64,000 nt of DNA from the NCBI RefSeq assembly GCF_004123195.1, contig NZ_SDLI01000002.1, positions 267-64,266 on the forward strand. The letters run 5' to 3'. This stretch comes from Ammoniphilus sp. CFH 90114 (lineage in GTDB: Bacteria; Bacillota; Bacilli; Aneurinibacillales; RAOX-1). The stretch's first letter is position 1. Every line of letters starts with the position of its first letter. Position numbers and translations under genes: made by a program. Of this stretch, positions 1-8,746 are shown piece after piece. Below the pieces are notes generated by a model. The model did not search any database. It was not told the DNA's origin and was given only the letters and a program-made list of their open reading frames with translations.

Positions 1-13
1 TAGAATTGAATAG

Positions 14-90
14 GGCGGTGTAGCTCAGCTGGCTAGAGCGTACGGTTCATACCCGTAAGGTCGGGGGTTCGATCCCCTCCGCCGCTACCA
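14..90 (+). tRNA. tRNA-Met (anticodon CAT)
   Basis: A full cloverleaf can be drawn: a seven-pair acceptor stem closed by a G-T wobble, an anticodon stem TACGG/CCGTA with loop TTCATAC (anticodon CAT at 48-50), a T-arm with GTTCGATC and an encoded CCA end. The anticodon stem lacks the three consecutive G-C pairs of an initiator and position 1 is paired, so an elongator tRNA-Met (or a CAT-type tRNA-Ile) is more likely than initiator tRNA. Confidence 0.95.
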
Positions 91-96
91 TATTTG

Positions 97-170
97 AGGG
101 GCATAGTTTAACGGTAGAACAGAGGTCTCCAAAACCTCCAGTGTGGGTTCGATTCCTACTGCCCCTGCCA
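97..170 (+). tRNA. tRNA-Trp (anticodon CCA)
   Basis: The acceptor stem AGGGGCA pairs with TGCCCCT, the anticodon stem GAGGT pairs with ACCTC around loop CTCCAAA (anticodon CCA at 129-131), the T-loop is GTTCGATT, and a CCA end is encoded. It lies 6 bp after tRNA-Met, so the two are probably co-transcribed and end at the terminator just downstream. Confidence 0.96.
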
Positions 171-185
171 GAATACATAAAGTTC

Positions 186-212
186 AAACCACCAGACTGG
201 TGGTTTTTTTGT
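186..212 (+). terminator. Intrinsic terminator after the tRNA pair
   Basis: A nine-pair stem AAACCACCA/TGGTGGTTT with a GAC loop is followed by a run of T. It lies 15 bp after the CCA end of tRNA-Trp. Confidence 0.9.
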
Positions 213-240
213 TTTGTTGCTCCGAAGGAATGAGGTCTAA

Positions 241-599
241 TAAGCGGAGCATTTCCGGTTATTTTTGATTTGATGGGCTTTGAGGGGGAAATAGCGGAAT
301 CAATTCCGTCTATTCGCCCCAAATTCCGTCAAATGTGGAGTTTTGTCATGTTTAACGGAAAATTTTCCGTTTATTATGGCCATTTTTGAACCGATTAACG
401 AAATAGCGGAATAAACTCCGGTTATATGTTCCGACAGCAGACAGTAGCCCCCCAACTGCCGATAGAAAAATAACAGTAGATTTCCCTCGTTCCGAAACTC
501 TCATTTATGGATTCTGTAAAGCCAACAGGTGGAGAATTTCCGTTTTGTTGGCCGTTTTGCATGCCTTGAGATGAAGAGCAGGAAGTGTCCGGTTATTTT
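241..599. repeat. Cluster of degenerate AGCGGAA..TTCCG palindromes in a gene-free stretch
   Basis: The roughly 530 bp between the tRNA terminator and sftA hold no convincing gene. They contain several copies of a short imperfect palindrome: around 241-262, 291-313 (ATAGCGGAATCAATTCCG), 352-372 (TAACGGAAAATTTTCCGTTTA region), 401-425 and half copies near 535-545 and 587-599. All share AGCGGA or ACGGA facing TTCCG or TCCGGTTAT. They do not look like a CRISPR (spacing and sequence vary) nor like terminators. The function is unknown. Confidence 0.6.
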
Positions 600-749
600 T
601 TATTTCTCGTTTTCAGACTCAGTCACTAATAGTCTTATAATACTATGGATGATATTAATCTTATTTCCACTTCAAACAGATGTTCACTCATGTTAAGATA
701 AAAAAATGAAGAATTTGGTTTAAGTGTAATTTAGAAGGATGTGTCTAGA

Positions 750-3122
750 ATGAAGAAGTGGTGGAAAAGAATTTCCGAGGCTCTCAGTTCTGAGAGTGAA
801 GATAAAGAAACGAAAATAGAGAGTGAGCAGCCAAGTGAACGATGGAAGCCTGAAGCTCAAGTAAGAACGAGGACGGTCTATCCGAAAAATCAAGGTTCAT
901 CTCATTTTCGTTTTCCTATGATTCCAGATGATGTGGAAAGTACAAGAGGGAATCCACCTTCTAGGGGAAATGTAAGCCACTCCACTCCACCCCGCAAACC
1001 AAACGTTACACGCAGTCCACAGACTCCAGAGCGGGTTATCCAATCAGATGTTAAACGTGAGCAAAAAGCAAAACCAGCTTTTAAACCAACGACTATCGTA
1101 TCACCTATACACGGTACTATGAGGGTGGATGGGAATTCTCCAAGAAACCTAGATAGCTTTGTGCATACGGGAATTGTACAACAGAAAACAGAGAGTCAGT
1201 CTCAAACCATCGAGAGCAAGCTTCACGAACCTCAGGTTCTAGTAAAAGAAGAATTAGCTAATGAGGAGATTGCAACCACTAAAGAAGCACTCAGCGAAAA
1301 ACTGGAAGCAACAGTAGTCCCAATCGAGGAGAAGTCATTGGATTTAGAAATAACAGTACCAAGCGAACCCTCAGAGCCTATACGTATACGATCCGTTTTA
1401 CTAGATTCACCCGTTAATGATAATGATCAACCCTTAATTGAAGCCCAAGCCATAACGGTCTCGCTACCAGATCTAATGGTAGAACCCACAGAATGCACTA
1501 CAACCGTCTCGCCAAGCTCCTTTGATCCTGACTTAGAAACAACTGAGCCTATACTAACAGAGACTCGAGCGACTCCTGCTCCATATGTTCCATCGTATCT
1601 TCAGGGAGTTCGATCGTCTACCCCTGTTGAAGAGAAGAATTTGCCAAGAGCTTTAGGTAACTTCTATTCATCTACTAAAGTTCATCAAAGTAATTCCACC
1701 CATGATGTGAATATGTATCATATGCCAAGTATTCATCTTCTGAGGAAGGAACCTCCTTTACAAGGAAATGACGATGAGTATACGGATGAGCAGATCCAAA
1801 AACTTTCAGTCGCCCTCGAAAACTTTCATGTTAATGCTGACGTAGTGGGAGTTGTCAAAGGGCCAACAGTAACTCGATATGAGCTGCAACCTGCACCTGG
1901 TGTGAAAGTGAATAAGTTTACCAATCTCATTGATGACATCAAATTAGCTTTAGCAGCCAAGGATATTCGGATGGAGGCTCCGATACCAGGTCGTTCAGCC
2001 ATTGGCATAGAAGTGCCTAATGAACAACCTTCACCTGTGTTTATACGTTCGATTCTTGAATCTCAGGAGTTCCGCTCCAATCCCTCTCCATTAGCCATTG
2101 CTCTTGGACGAGACATTGGTGGGGCTCCGATTATTGGTGATTTGAAGAAGATGCCTCACGGACTTATTGCAGGATCTACTGGGTCGGGTAAAAGTGTTTG
2201 TATCAATTCGATACTGGTTAGTCTTCTTTATAAAGCAAAGCCTTCCGATGTCCGACTGATTCTAATTGATCCAAAAGTGGTAGAGTTAGCACCTTATAAC
2301 CATATCCCGCATCTACTAACGCCTGTCGTGACGGATCCCAAGCAGGCAACCGCGGCTTTGCGTTGGGCAGTGGAAGAGATGGATTCTCGATATGAGAAGT
2401 TTGCTGATAAGGGAGTCCGCGATATAGAGAGATTCAACCATACAGCACAACAAGAGGGAATGGAGAAGCTTCCATACATTATTATCATTATCGATGAGCT
2501 CGCAGACTTAATGATGGTGGCTCCTGGGGATGTGGAAGAGGCGATTTGTCGTATAGCGCAAAAAGCGAGAGCTTGCGGGATTCACTTACTTGTTGCGACT
2601 CAGCGTCCATCTGTTGATGTTATAACTGGTTTAATTAAAGCGAACATCCCAACAAGAATTGCTTTCGCCGTTTCGTCTGGGGCAGATTCCAGGACCATAC
2701 TGGATATGGGGGGAGCGGAGAGACTGCTTGGAAAGGGAGACATGCTCTACTACCCAAGTGGTCTTGCGAAGCCGATTCGATTACAAGGAAACTTTGTATC
2801 GGATGAAGAGATTGAGATGGTTGTGGAGCATGTGAAGAAGCAACAGAAGGTAAATTACTTATTTGATAAAGAACAACTCACTCGTGCTGTACAAGCGAGT
2901 AGTGAGAGTGAAGATGAATTGTTTGAGGAAGCGCTACTCTTTATGGTGGAACAAGGTCAAGCGTCGGCTTCCTCCCTGCAAAGACGTTTTCGTATTGGAT
3001 ATAATAGAGCCGCCCGATTAATAGATATGATGGAATCAGAAGGGTTTATTGCTGGACAATCAGGGAGTAAAGCACGGGAGGTCTTGATCTCAGAAGAAGA
3101 CTATCGGAATATGTTTGGCTAG
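750..3122 (+). CDS. sftA: Soluble FtsK/SpoIIIE-type DNA translocase, SftA-like
   Basis: This ATP-driven DNA pump belongs to the FtsK/SpoIIIE family. The first ~330 residues are hydrophilic, low in complexity and have no membrane helices, unlike SpoIIIE. The motor domain follows, with Walker A GSTGSGKS near residue 475 and Walker [14 protein letters not shown] near residue 580. A C-terminal winged-helix gamma domain lies at about 725-788. A motor without a membrane anchor is the hallmark of SftA, which clears chromosome ends from the division septum. An in-frame GTG lies at 741, but the SD AGAAGGA at 733-739 leaves only 1 nt to it and 10 nt to the ATG at 750, so I use 750 (790 aa). It converges with the L,D-transpeptidase gene, 3 bp away. 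Confidence 0.88.
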   Translation: MKKWWKRISEALSSESEDKETKIESEQPSERWKPEAQVRTRTVYPKNQGSSHFRFPMIPDDVESTRGNPPSRGNVSHSTPPRKPNVTRSPQTPERVIQSDVKREQKAKPAFKPTTIVSPIHGTMRVDGNSPRNLDSFVHTGIVQQKTESQSQTIESKLHEPQVLVKEELANEEIATTKEALSEKLEATVVPIEEKSLDLEITVPSEPSEPIRIRSVLLDSPVNDNDQPLIEAQAITVSLPDLMVEPTECTTTVSPSSFDPDLETTEPILTETRATPAPYVPSYLQGVRSSTPVEEKNLPRALGNFYSSTKVHQSNSTHDVNMYHMPSIHLLRKEPPLQGNDDEYTDEQIQKLSVALENFHVNADVVGVVKGPTVTRYELQPAPGVKVNKFTNLIDDIKLALAAKDIRMEAPIPGRSAIGIEVPNEQPSPVFIRSILESQEFRSNPSPLAIALGRDIGGAPIIGDLKKMPHGLIAGSTGSGKSVCINSILVSLLYKAKPSDVRLILIDPKVVELAPYNHIPHLLTPVVTDPKQATAALRWAVEEMDSRYEKFADKGVRDIERFNHTAQQEGMEKLPYIIIIIDELADLMMVAPGDVEEAICRIAQKARACGIHLLVATQRPSVDVITGLIKANIPTRIAFAVSSGADSRTILDMGGAERLLGKGDMLYYPSGLAKPIRLQGNFVSDEEIEMVVEHVKKQQKVNYLFDKEQLTRAVQASSESEDELFEEALLFMVEQGQASASSLQRRFRIGYNRAARLIDMMESEGFIAGQSGSKAREVLISEEDYRNMFG

Positions 3123-3125
3123 TGA

Positions 3126-3584
3126 CTAGTGGGTTATGATTACCTTGGTGCCTAAGGGTATATGTCTGAATAGCCATTCCACATCGCGATTATTCATTCG
3201 TATGCACCCTTGGCTTACATGCTTCCCAATGCTTTCCGGATTATTGGTGCCATGTATACCAAATTTATAGCCATCAGTACCTGGTACATCCAAACCAAGC
3301 CATCGTGAACCAATTGGGTTAGTTGGGTCGCCTCCTGGTATGTTCTTAGGAATGTACCAGGGGTTTTTTACTTTCCGGATGATGTGAAAGGTTCCTTTAG
3401 GTGTTTTTTCAGCAGAGATTCCAGTAGCAATCGGAAATACATATTGAGGCTCCTCGTTAAGAACAATAATGAGTTTATTCCTAGACTTGGAAATAAGCAA
3501 GTAAACTCCTTCTTCTTCAGCAGTAGAAGAAGTTATAGGAAGAAATATGATCAGTAAGGTAAGAAGAATAACAGGCCATTTCAA
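3126..3584 (-). CDS. Secreted L,D-transpeptidase (YkuD domain)
   Basis: This is a small peptidoglycan cross-linking or anchoring enzyme of the YkuD/ErfK family. Residues 1-22 form a signal peptide (hydrophobic core VILLTLLIIFLP), and the rest is a YkuD domain with the catalytic signature HGTN followed by SQGCIRM, which supplies the His and the nucleophilic Cys. There is no LysM domain, so at 152 aa it is close to a bare catalytic domain. The start codon is TTG at 3584 with GGAGTG 8 nt upstream. It is transcribed towards sftA and away from the TAXI transporter. Confidence 0.88.
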   Translation of the reverse strand: MKWPVILLTLLIIFLPITSSTAEEEGVYLLISKSRNKLIIVLNEEPQYVFPIATGISAEKTPKGTFHIIRKVKNPWYIPKNIPGGDPTNPIGSRWLGLDVPGTDGYKFGIHGTNNPESIGKHVSQGCIRMNNRDVEWLFRHIPLGTKVIITH

Positions 3585-3604
3585 GTAATATTCACTCCAG
3601 GCGT

Positions 3605-3633
3605 TTGATAAAATATGAAAAATATAGTAAAAT
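3605..3633 (+). promoter_or_regulatory. Sigma-A promoter of the TAXI-TRAP operon
   Basis: TTGATA (3605-3610), 17 bp, TAAAAT (3628-3633). A possible upstream in-frame start at 3615 would lie inside this promoter, which supports 3666 as the true start of the binding protein. Confidence 0.65.
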
Positions 3634-3665
3634 CCTATTCGGAGTTAAAAAAAGGGGGTATACAA

Positions 3666-4718
3666 ATGAAGAAAAAGAACTTTCTTTCCATGTTAGTATT
3701 TACACTTGTCTTCGCATTATTTGCAGTTGCTTGCGGCGGCGGTGGAAATCAAGCAGAACAACCGAAGCCAGCTGAACAGCCAGCAGAGCAACCAGCAGAG
3801 CAACCAGCACAACCTGAAGCATCTAAAGGAGAAACTCCTGATTCTATCATCATCGCAACGGGTGGTACTTCTGGTACGTACTATCCACTTGGTGGAGGTA
3901 TGGCTCAAATTTTCACAGATAAAGCTGGAATTAACTCTTCCGCACAAAGTACTGGTGCATCTGTAGAGAATATGCGTTTGATCAAAGACGGACAAGTAGA
4001 CCTTGCATTTACTCAAGGAGATATTGCTGATTATGCTTCTAAGGGTAGTGTAATGTTTAAAGAAGGTGGAGCTATCGGTAACCTAACAGCTATCGCTTCT
4101 CTTTATAACGAAACCGTTCAAATTATCGTAGCTAAAGACAGCCCAATCAAGACGGTTGAAGACTTGAAAGGTAAGCGTGTTTCTGTAGGAGCTCCTGGAA
4201 GTGGTACTGAAGCTAATGCTCAACAAATTCTTGAGATCCACGGTTTAACTTTTGATGATCTTGGTAAGGCTGATCGTCTTGCATTCGGAGAATCTGCAAG
4301 CTTCATTCAAGATGGTACATTGGATGCAGCGTTTGTTACTGCTGGAACTCCTACTGCTGCAGTAAATGAATTAGCAGCAACAAAAGGTGTCCGTGTAATC
4401 GGAATTGCAGAAGAACAAATGGCGAAGATTATTGAACAATACCCATACTATGCTTCTCAAAACATTCCAGCTGGAACTTACCCTGGTTTTGATGAAGAAG
4501 TGAATACGGTTGCAGTTAAGGCTCAATTAGTTGCTCGTGCTGAATTGGATGAAACTCTTGTTTACAACATGACAAAGGCTTTGTATGAGAACATGGATCA
4601 AATGAAGACTGTTCATGCCAAAGCTGCTGAGATCAACATTGAAAAAGCACTAGAAGGAGTTAGTTTAGACGTTCATCCAGGTGCTGCGAAGTATTTCGAA
4701 GAAAAAGGCATAAAATAA
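3666..4718 (+). CDS. TAXI-family TRAP transporter solute-binding lipoprotein
   Basis: This is the extracytoplasmic receptor of a TAXI-type TRAP transporter; family members bind glutamate, dicarboxylates or related acids, and the substrate here is unknown. Residues 1-20 form a lipoprotein signal peptide with lipobox ALFAVAC followed by Gly. A flexible linker of repeated AEQP units (about residues 26-45) precedes the NMT1/TAXI fold, which opens with IIIATGGTSGTYYPLGG. The ATG at 3666 has AAAGGGGG 6-7 nt upstream. The DUF1850 protein and fused permease follow on the same strand. At 350 aa the length is usual for the family. Confidence 0.93.
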   Translation: MKKKNFLSMLVFTLVFALFAVACGGGGNQAEQPKPAEQPAEQPAEQPAQPEASKGETPDSIIIATGGTSGTYYPLGGGMAQIFTDKAGINSSAQSTGASVENMRLIKDGQVDLAFTQGDIADYASKGSVMFKEGGAIGNLTAIASLYNETVQIIVAKDSPIKTVEDLKGKRVSVGAPGSGTEANAQQILEIHGLTFDDLGKADRLAFGESASFIQDGTLDAAFVTAGTPTAAVNELAATKGVRVIGIAEEQMAKIIEQYPYYASQNIPAGTYPGFDEEVNTVAVKAQLVARAELDETLVYNMTKALYENMDQMKTVHAKAAEINIEKALEGVSLDVHPGAAKYFEEKGIK

Positions 4719-4727
4719 AAGCAAGGT

Positions 4728-4754
4728 AGGGAGGTGATTTTATTCGACCTCCCT
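4728..4754 (+). other. Intercistronic hairpin between TAXI receptor and DUF1850 gene
   Basis: AGGGAGGT (4728-4735) pairs perfectly with ACCTCCCT (4747-4754), followed by CCTCTTTT. The left arm carries an ideal SD, GGGAGGTGAT, but no start codon sits at a usable distance; the next CDS begins 35 nt later without a clear SD. The hairpin could act as a partial terminator or 3' end stabiliser, giving more receptor than permease. Confidence 0.5.
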
Positions 4755-4770
4755 CCTCTTTTATCTACGT

Positions 4771-5289
4771 ATGAAGCATCTTAAAGGAACGATAGCAGCG
4801 TTTATTGGCTTTGGAATTGCTCTTTTTCTGCTTTTGCCAAATCACCACCTGGCTTTAACTATTACGGATGGGAAGACCGGTGAGCTTAAATACGTAACAG
4901 GGATAAAGATTCAAGAACGATTTGCCATGCAATTTATCCATTCGATTCATAAGACTCCTGTTTACGAAGAATATTATATAGATGAAGATCTAGATATTGT
5001 CCTAGATAAGGTAATTTATGAGTCTTACGGGGTCGGTAATCCGTCAAACATAGAGCCAGGGCAAACTTATAGTAATGAAAACGGCAACTACACAATCGGC
5101 AACATCCGACGTAAGTTAGGCTATTTTGATCTGTCTATTGGGCAAGTCGTAGCGGATCATCACATCGTAGTAAAAGAAAAATGGTTGGCATTATCAGCAA
5201 TGAATCCGCCAGGAAGCTGGGTCCGTATTCAAGCTAAAAGGGTATCTTTAGTAACGTTATGGAAGGGTGAAAGATCTTATGGAAAATAA
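4771..5289 (+). CDS. DUF1850 protein, TAXI-TRAP partner
   Basis: This 172 aa protein has one N-terminal hydrophobic segment (residues 7-24, probably an anchor or signal) and a body matching DUF1850 proteins, with the motif FIHSIHKTPVYEEY. DUF1850 genes habitually sit between TAXI receptors and fused permeases, as here; their molecular role is not known. The gene overlaps the permease start by 11 bp, so translation is probably coupled. Its own SD is poor. Confidence 0.8.
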   Translation: MKHLKGTIAAFIGFGIALFLLLPNHHLALTITDGKTGELKYVTGIKIQERFAMQFIHSIHKTPVYEEYYIDEDLDIVLDKVIYESYGVGNPSNIEPGQTYSNENGNYTIGNIRRKLGYFDLSIGQVVADHHIVVKEKWLALSAMNPPGSWVRIQAKRVSLVTLWKGERSYGK

Positions 5290-7234
5290 TAAGAACGCTC
5301 ATGCGGACCCTGCTATGTCCGATGAACAAGTAAGAGAATTGCTTTCAAAGTATGATAAAGAATCATCCTATCGAAACCTGACAGGGATAATGGGTTGGCT
5401 CGTTACCATCATGGCTATTGGTTTTTCTTTCTATCAGTTATACGCATCCATTTTCCCTCCACCACCGGCACAAATTCATAGATCCATACACTTAGCCTTT
5501 GCTTTGGGTCTCATTTTTCTTCTGTTCCCTGCTACAGGCAAAGGAATTCGAACAAAGGTTCCTATAACGGACGGTATCCTTGCTATACTGGGTATTGTCA
5601 GCAGTCTGTATTGGTTCTTTAATTTCGATGCTTTAATCACAAGAGTTGGGGCTTTTAACCAATTAGACTTTATTGTGGGTGGAATCGTTATCCTACTAGT
5701 ATTAGAAGCTGCACGTCGCGTTGTAGGGATTCCTATCGTTGTCATCGCCGTTGTATTTCTCCTTTATGCCCTCTATGGGAATCATCTAGGTGGATTTCTA
5801 ACTCATCGTGGGGTTTCTTTTGAAAGATTAATTGGTCATATGTACTTTACTTTAGAAGGAATTCTCGGAACACCTCTCAGTGTATCAGCAACCTTTATCT
5901 TCCTCTTCCTGTTGTTTGGTGCATTTCTAGAGAAGACAGGGGTCGGTGCTTACTTTAATGATTTGGCACTTGTTGTGGCTGGACGTAGAATAGGTGGACC
6001 TGCTAAGGTTGCTGTATTTTCGAGTGCTCTTCAAGGAACAATAAGCGGTAGTTCTGTTGCTAACGTTGTTACATCTGGATCGTTCACGATCCCTATGATG
6101 AAAAGACTAGGATATCGTAAGGAATTCGCAGGTGCTGTAGAGGCATCAGCTTCCACAGGGGGACAGATCATGCCTCCTATTATGGGAGCAGCAGCCTTTT
6201 TGATGGCTGAGTTCACTGGGATTCCGTATTGGGATATTGCTAAAGCGGCAGCCATTCCTGCTATTTTATACTTTACCGGGATTTGGGTCATGGTTCACTT
6301 AGAGGCTAAGCGTGTCGGCTTAAGAGGATTGACCAAAGAAGAGCTTCCGGATAAAAAAGAAGTTTTAAAGCGCTCTTATCTATTATTACCGATTGTTGCT
6401 ATTGTCGGGTTTCTTATGATAGGAATTTCTCCTACAAGGGCAGCTCTTTACGGAATCTTAACAACGATTCTCGTTGGAGCAGTCCGAAAAGAGACTAGAA
6501 TGGGTATTAAAGATATCTTGCAAGCATTAGAAAATGGAGCCCGTTCCGCCTTGGCGGTTGCTGGGGCTACGGCTTGTGCGGGTATTATCGTTGGGGTAGT
6601 TACGTTGACAGGTGTGGGATTAAAGTTTGCCAATGGATTATTATCTTTCTCTGGTGGAATCGTTCTTCTTACCTTGTTCTTTACGATGATTGCCTCGCTT
6701 ATCCTTGGAATGGGTACGCCAACTACGGCAAATTACATCATTACTTCAACCATTGCTGCACCAGCTATTATCGCTCTTGGAGCACCAACGTTATCTGCTC
6801 ACATGTTTACGTTCTATTTTGGAATCCTTGCAGACGTTACGCCACCGGTTTGTCTTGCCGCGTTTGCTGCAGCGGGTATAGCGAAGTCTAGTCCGATGAG
6901 AACTGGATTTAATTCTACCAAGCTAGCCATAGCCGCGTTTATTATCCCATACATTTTTGTTCTTTCTCCAGAGCTGCTTTTAATTGATACCAATCTAGGA
7001 GAAGTTCTACTGGTAATCCTGTCAGCAACAATAGGGATGGTTGGTGTAAGCGCTGGTTTGGTCGGCTATTGGATGACCACAATGGCAGTGTGGGAAAGAA
7101 TACTGGTCATTGCTGCTGGTTTACTTTTAATTGTTCCAGGACTCATCACTGATACGCTAGGTTTCGGAACTTTAGGTATCATTTTTGCTTTACAGGTAAT
7201 GAAGTCACGTAAGGACAAATTAGCGGTTCAATAA
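5279..7234 (+). CDS. TRAP transporter fused permease (4TM/12TM, DctQM-type)
   Basis: This is the membrane part of the TAXI-TRAP importer, in which the small (DctQ-like) and large (DctM-like) subunits are fused. About 16 hydrophobic segments can be counted over 651 aa. The DctM core shows conserved glycine-rich stretches such as SGSSVANVVTSGSFTIPMM and GMGTPTTANYIITS; the C-terminal extension resembles the DUF3394 region of fused TRAP permeases. The ATG at 5279 is preferred over the GTG at 5267 because GGAAGGG lies at 5261-5267. Uptake would be sodium- or proton-driven. A strong terminator follows. Confidence 0.93.
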   Translation: MENNKNAHADPAMSDEQVRELLSKYDKESSYRNLTGIMGWLVTIMAIGFSFYQLYASIFPPPPAQIHRSIHLAFALGLIFLLFPATGKGIRTKVPITDGILAILGIVSSLYWFFNFDALITRVGAFNQLDFIVGGIVILLVLEAARRVVGIPIVVIAVVFLLYALYGNHLGGFLTHRGVSFERLIGHMYFTLEGILGTPLSVSATFIFLFLLFGAFLEKTGVGAYFNDLALVVAGRRIGGPAKVAVFSSALQGTISGSSVANVVTSGSFTIPMMKRLGYRKEFAGAVEASASTGGQIMPPIMGAAAFLMAEFTGIPYWDIAKAAAIPAILYFTGIWVMVHLEAKRVGLRGLTKEELPDKKEVLKRSYLLLPIVAIVGFLMIGISPTRAALYGILTTILVGAVRKETRMGIKDILQALENGARSALAVAGATACAGIIVGVVTLTGVGLKFANGLLSFSGGIVLLTLFFTMIASLILGMGTPTTANYIITSTIAAPAIIALGAPTLSAHMFTFYFGILADVTPPVCLAAFAAAGIAKSSPMRTGFNSTKLAIAAFIIPYIFVLSPELLLIDTNLGEVLLVILSATIGMVGVSAGLVGYWMTTMAVWERILVIAAGLLLIVPGLITDTLGFGTLGIIFALQVMKSRKDKLAVQ

Positions 7235-7243
7235 CTTATCACG

Positions 7244-7274
7244 AAGCATCGTAAAAAGTTACGATGCTTTTCTT
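7244..7274 (+). terminator. Terminator of the TAXI-TRAP operon
   Basis: An eleven-pair perfect stem AAGCATCGTAA/TTACGATGCTT with a four-base loop is followed by TTCTTTATT, 10 bp after the permease stop. Confidence 0.92.
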
Positions 7275-7291
7275 TATTCGTAAGCAATCAA

Positions 7292-7300
7292 TGGTATAAT
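7292..7300 (+). promoter_or_regulatory. Extended -10 promoter of moaC
   Basis: TGGTATAAT is a perfect extended -10 element; the -35 region (TTTATT near 7273) is weak. It lies 43 bp before the moaC start. Confidence 0.55.
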
Positions 7301-7342
7301 GCTATTATTCAATTATTTAGATTTATCGGTGGAGGATTGTTT

Positions 7343-7819
7343 ATGGATGATAAATTAACTCACTTTAATGACCAGCATCGGGCAAAGATGGTCGATGTTT
7401 CAGACAAGCAGGAGAGCGTGCGGGAGGCGATCGCGGTTAGCCGTGTCGTAATGAAACCCGAAACGATGAGTCGAATTAAGGCTGGTAAGATAGGCAAAGG
7501 CGATGTGCTGGCAGTAGCACAGGTTGCTGGCATTATGGCGGCGAAGAAAACATCTGATATCATTCCGATGTGTCATCCTATTCCTATCAATGGTGTTGAC
7601 ATCCAATTTGATGATGCATCTGATGATACGATTCTTATTGAAGCTAAGGTGAAGACAAAGGGAGTTACTGGTGTGGAGATGGAGGCACTGACAGCCGCTA
7701 GTGCAGTAGCTTTAACCATTTATGATATGTGTAAAGCAATGGATAAAGAAATGGTAATTGGACCTACGTATCTTCTTTCTAAATTAGGTGGAAAAAGTGG
7801 AGATTTTAAGAGAACTTAA
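7343..7819 (+). CDS. moaC: Cyclic pyranopterin monophosphate synthase MoaC
   Basis: MoaC converts the MoaA product into cyclic pyranopterin monophosphate, the first stable molybdenum cofactor intermediate. The 158 aa protein has the family's length and conserved motifs, including [12 protein letters not shown] and a C-terminal [19 protein letters not shown]. The ATG at 7343 is preferred to the TTG at 7337 because GGAGGA (7331-7336) is 6 nt upstream of it. moaB follows 17 bp later. No moaA, moaD or moaE is present in the window. Confidence 0.95.
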   Translation: MDDKLTHFNDQHRAKMVDVSDKQESVREAIAVSRVVMKPETMSRIKAGKIGKGDVLAVAQVAGIMAAKKTSDIIPMCHPIPINGVDIQFDDASDDTILIEAKVKTKGVTGVEMEALTAASAVALTIYDMCKAMDKEMVIGPTYLLSKLGGKSGDFKRT

Positions 7820-7836
7820 TGAGGAGGGAATAAAAA

Positions 7837-8322
7837 ATGGCCAGATGGAGAGTCGGAATTCTCACAGCAAGCGATAAGGGAAGTCTGGGAGAAAGAGAGG
7901 ATAAGAGCGGTTCTTTATTAAAAGAGCTTATCCCAAGGATAGATGGTGAAGTAGCTGCTTATTACATCGTTCCGGATGATCAGCGCACCATTGAGGATCA
8001 TCTCATCTCATTATCTGATGAGCTAGGATGTGATCTCGTGTTGACAACGGGTGGGACTGGATTCTCACCACGAGATATAACACCAGAAGCAACAAAAGCC
8101 GTAATTCAACGAGAAGCGCCAGGTTTACCTGAAAGAATGAGGGCAGCTACCCTTGCTAATACCAAATTTGCCGTTCTTTCGAGAGCTACTGCTGGGATTC
8201 GTGGGAAAACGCTCATTATTAATTTTCCAGGCAGTACGAAAGGGGTTAAAGAGTGCTTCGAAGTCATTGAGGACATATTACCCCATGCACTCCAGATTTT
8301 AACTGGGAATACCGAACACTAA
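7837..8322 (+). CDS. moaB: Molybdopterin adenylyltransferase MoaB/MogA
   Basis: This protein adenylates molybdopterin before molybdate insertion. It shows the MoCF-binding signature TTGGTGFSPRDITPEAT and a nucleotide-binding GSTKGVKECF segment near the C-terminus. At 161 aa it is MoaB-like, without the MoeA fusion. The start has an ideal GAGGAGGGA. It lies between moaC and a small gene that may itself encode a molybdopterin-type fold. Confidence 0.93.
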   Translation: MARWRVGILTASDKGSLGEREDKSGSLLKELIPRIDGEVAAYYIVPDDQRTIEDHLISLSDELGCDLVLTTGGTGFSPRDITPEATKAVIQREAPGLPERMRAATLANTKFAVLSRATAGIRGKTLIINFPGSTKGVKECFEVIEDILPHALQILTGNTEH

Positions 8323-8348
8323 AAGGATAGATAGGGAGAGGGAAAACC

Positions 8349-8717
8349 ATGGACTGGAAACTATGTATTACCGATCCATCACAGGAGAAACGCATTATCT
8401 CCTTGGAGGATATGGAAAGATGGAAAGATGCAAGTGTACCCGTAGAGGATGTCGTTCCAGGGAAGCAAGCAGAAGCTGTTTACTTGAAGAAGATCTTCGA
8501 AGAGTTAAATATACCCATGAAGAACTTTACTCAAGCAAAAGTTGAAGCAGAAGATGGATTTTCTCAGCAAGTAGATAGAGAGAATCTAGAGACTTCTTTC
8601 CTTGTGTATAAGCAAAAAGGGGAGCTTCTTACCAAAGGTTTTCCTGCAAGATTATATGTTCCTTCTGCACCAGATTGCTTAAATGTGAAGTCTGTCGTTC
8701 TTATTGAATTGAATTAA
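8349..8717 (+). CDS. Small protein, possibly related to sulfite-oxidase-type molybdopterin domains
   Basis: I do not recognise this 122 aa soluble protein with certainty. The C-terminal segment GFPARLYVPSAPDCLNVKSV resembles the G-x-P-x-R-L-x-V-P ... N-V-K pattern near the end of sulfite-oxidase/YedY molybdopterin-binding domains, and the neighbours are moaC and moaB. The usual Cys ligand region of those enzymes cannot be seen and the protein is far too short to be an oxidoreductase. It has a good SD (GGGAGAGGG) and is 29 bp before lutA, so it is probably in the same transcript. A binding or accessory role is only inference. Confidence 0.6.
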   Translation: MDWKLCITDPSQEKRIISLEDMERWKDASVPVEDVVPGKQAEAVYLKKIFEELNIPMKNFTQAKVEAEDGFSQQVDRENLETSFLVYKQKGELLTKGFPARLYVPSAPDCLNVKSVVLIELN

Positions 8718-8746
8718 ATTAAGTTACAACAACGGGGGTTATCATC

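Noticed and set aside
47-322. Minus-strand open frame of 91 codons across the two tRNA genes
   Set aside because: It runs through both tRNAs and their terminator and has no support as a protein gene.
241-599. CRISPR array in the palindrome cluster
   Set aside because: Repeat units are degenerate, unevenly spaced and lack unique spacers of constant length; no cas genes are present.
3732-3825. Tandem CCAGCAGAGCAA repeats as a mobile or regulatory repeat
   Set aside because: They encode the AEQP linker of a lipoprotein, a common flexible spacer.
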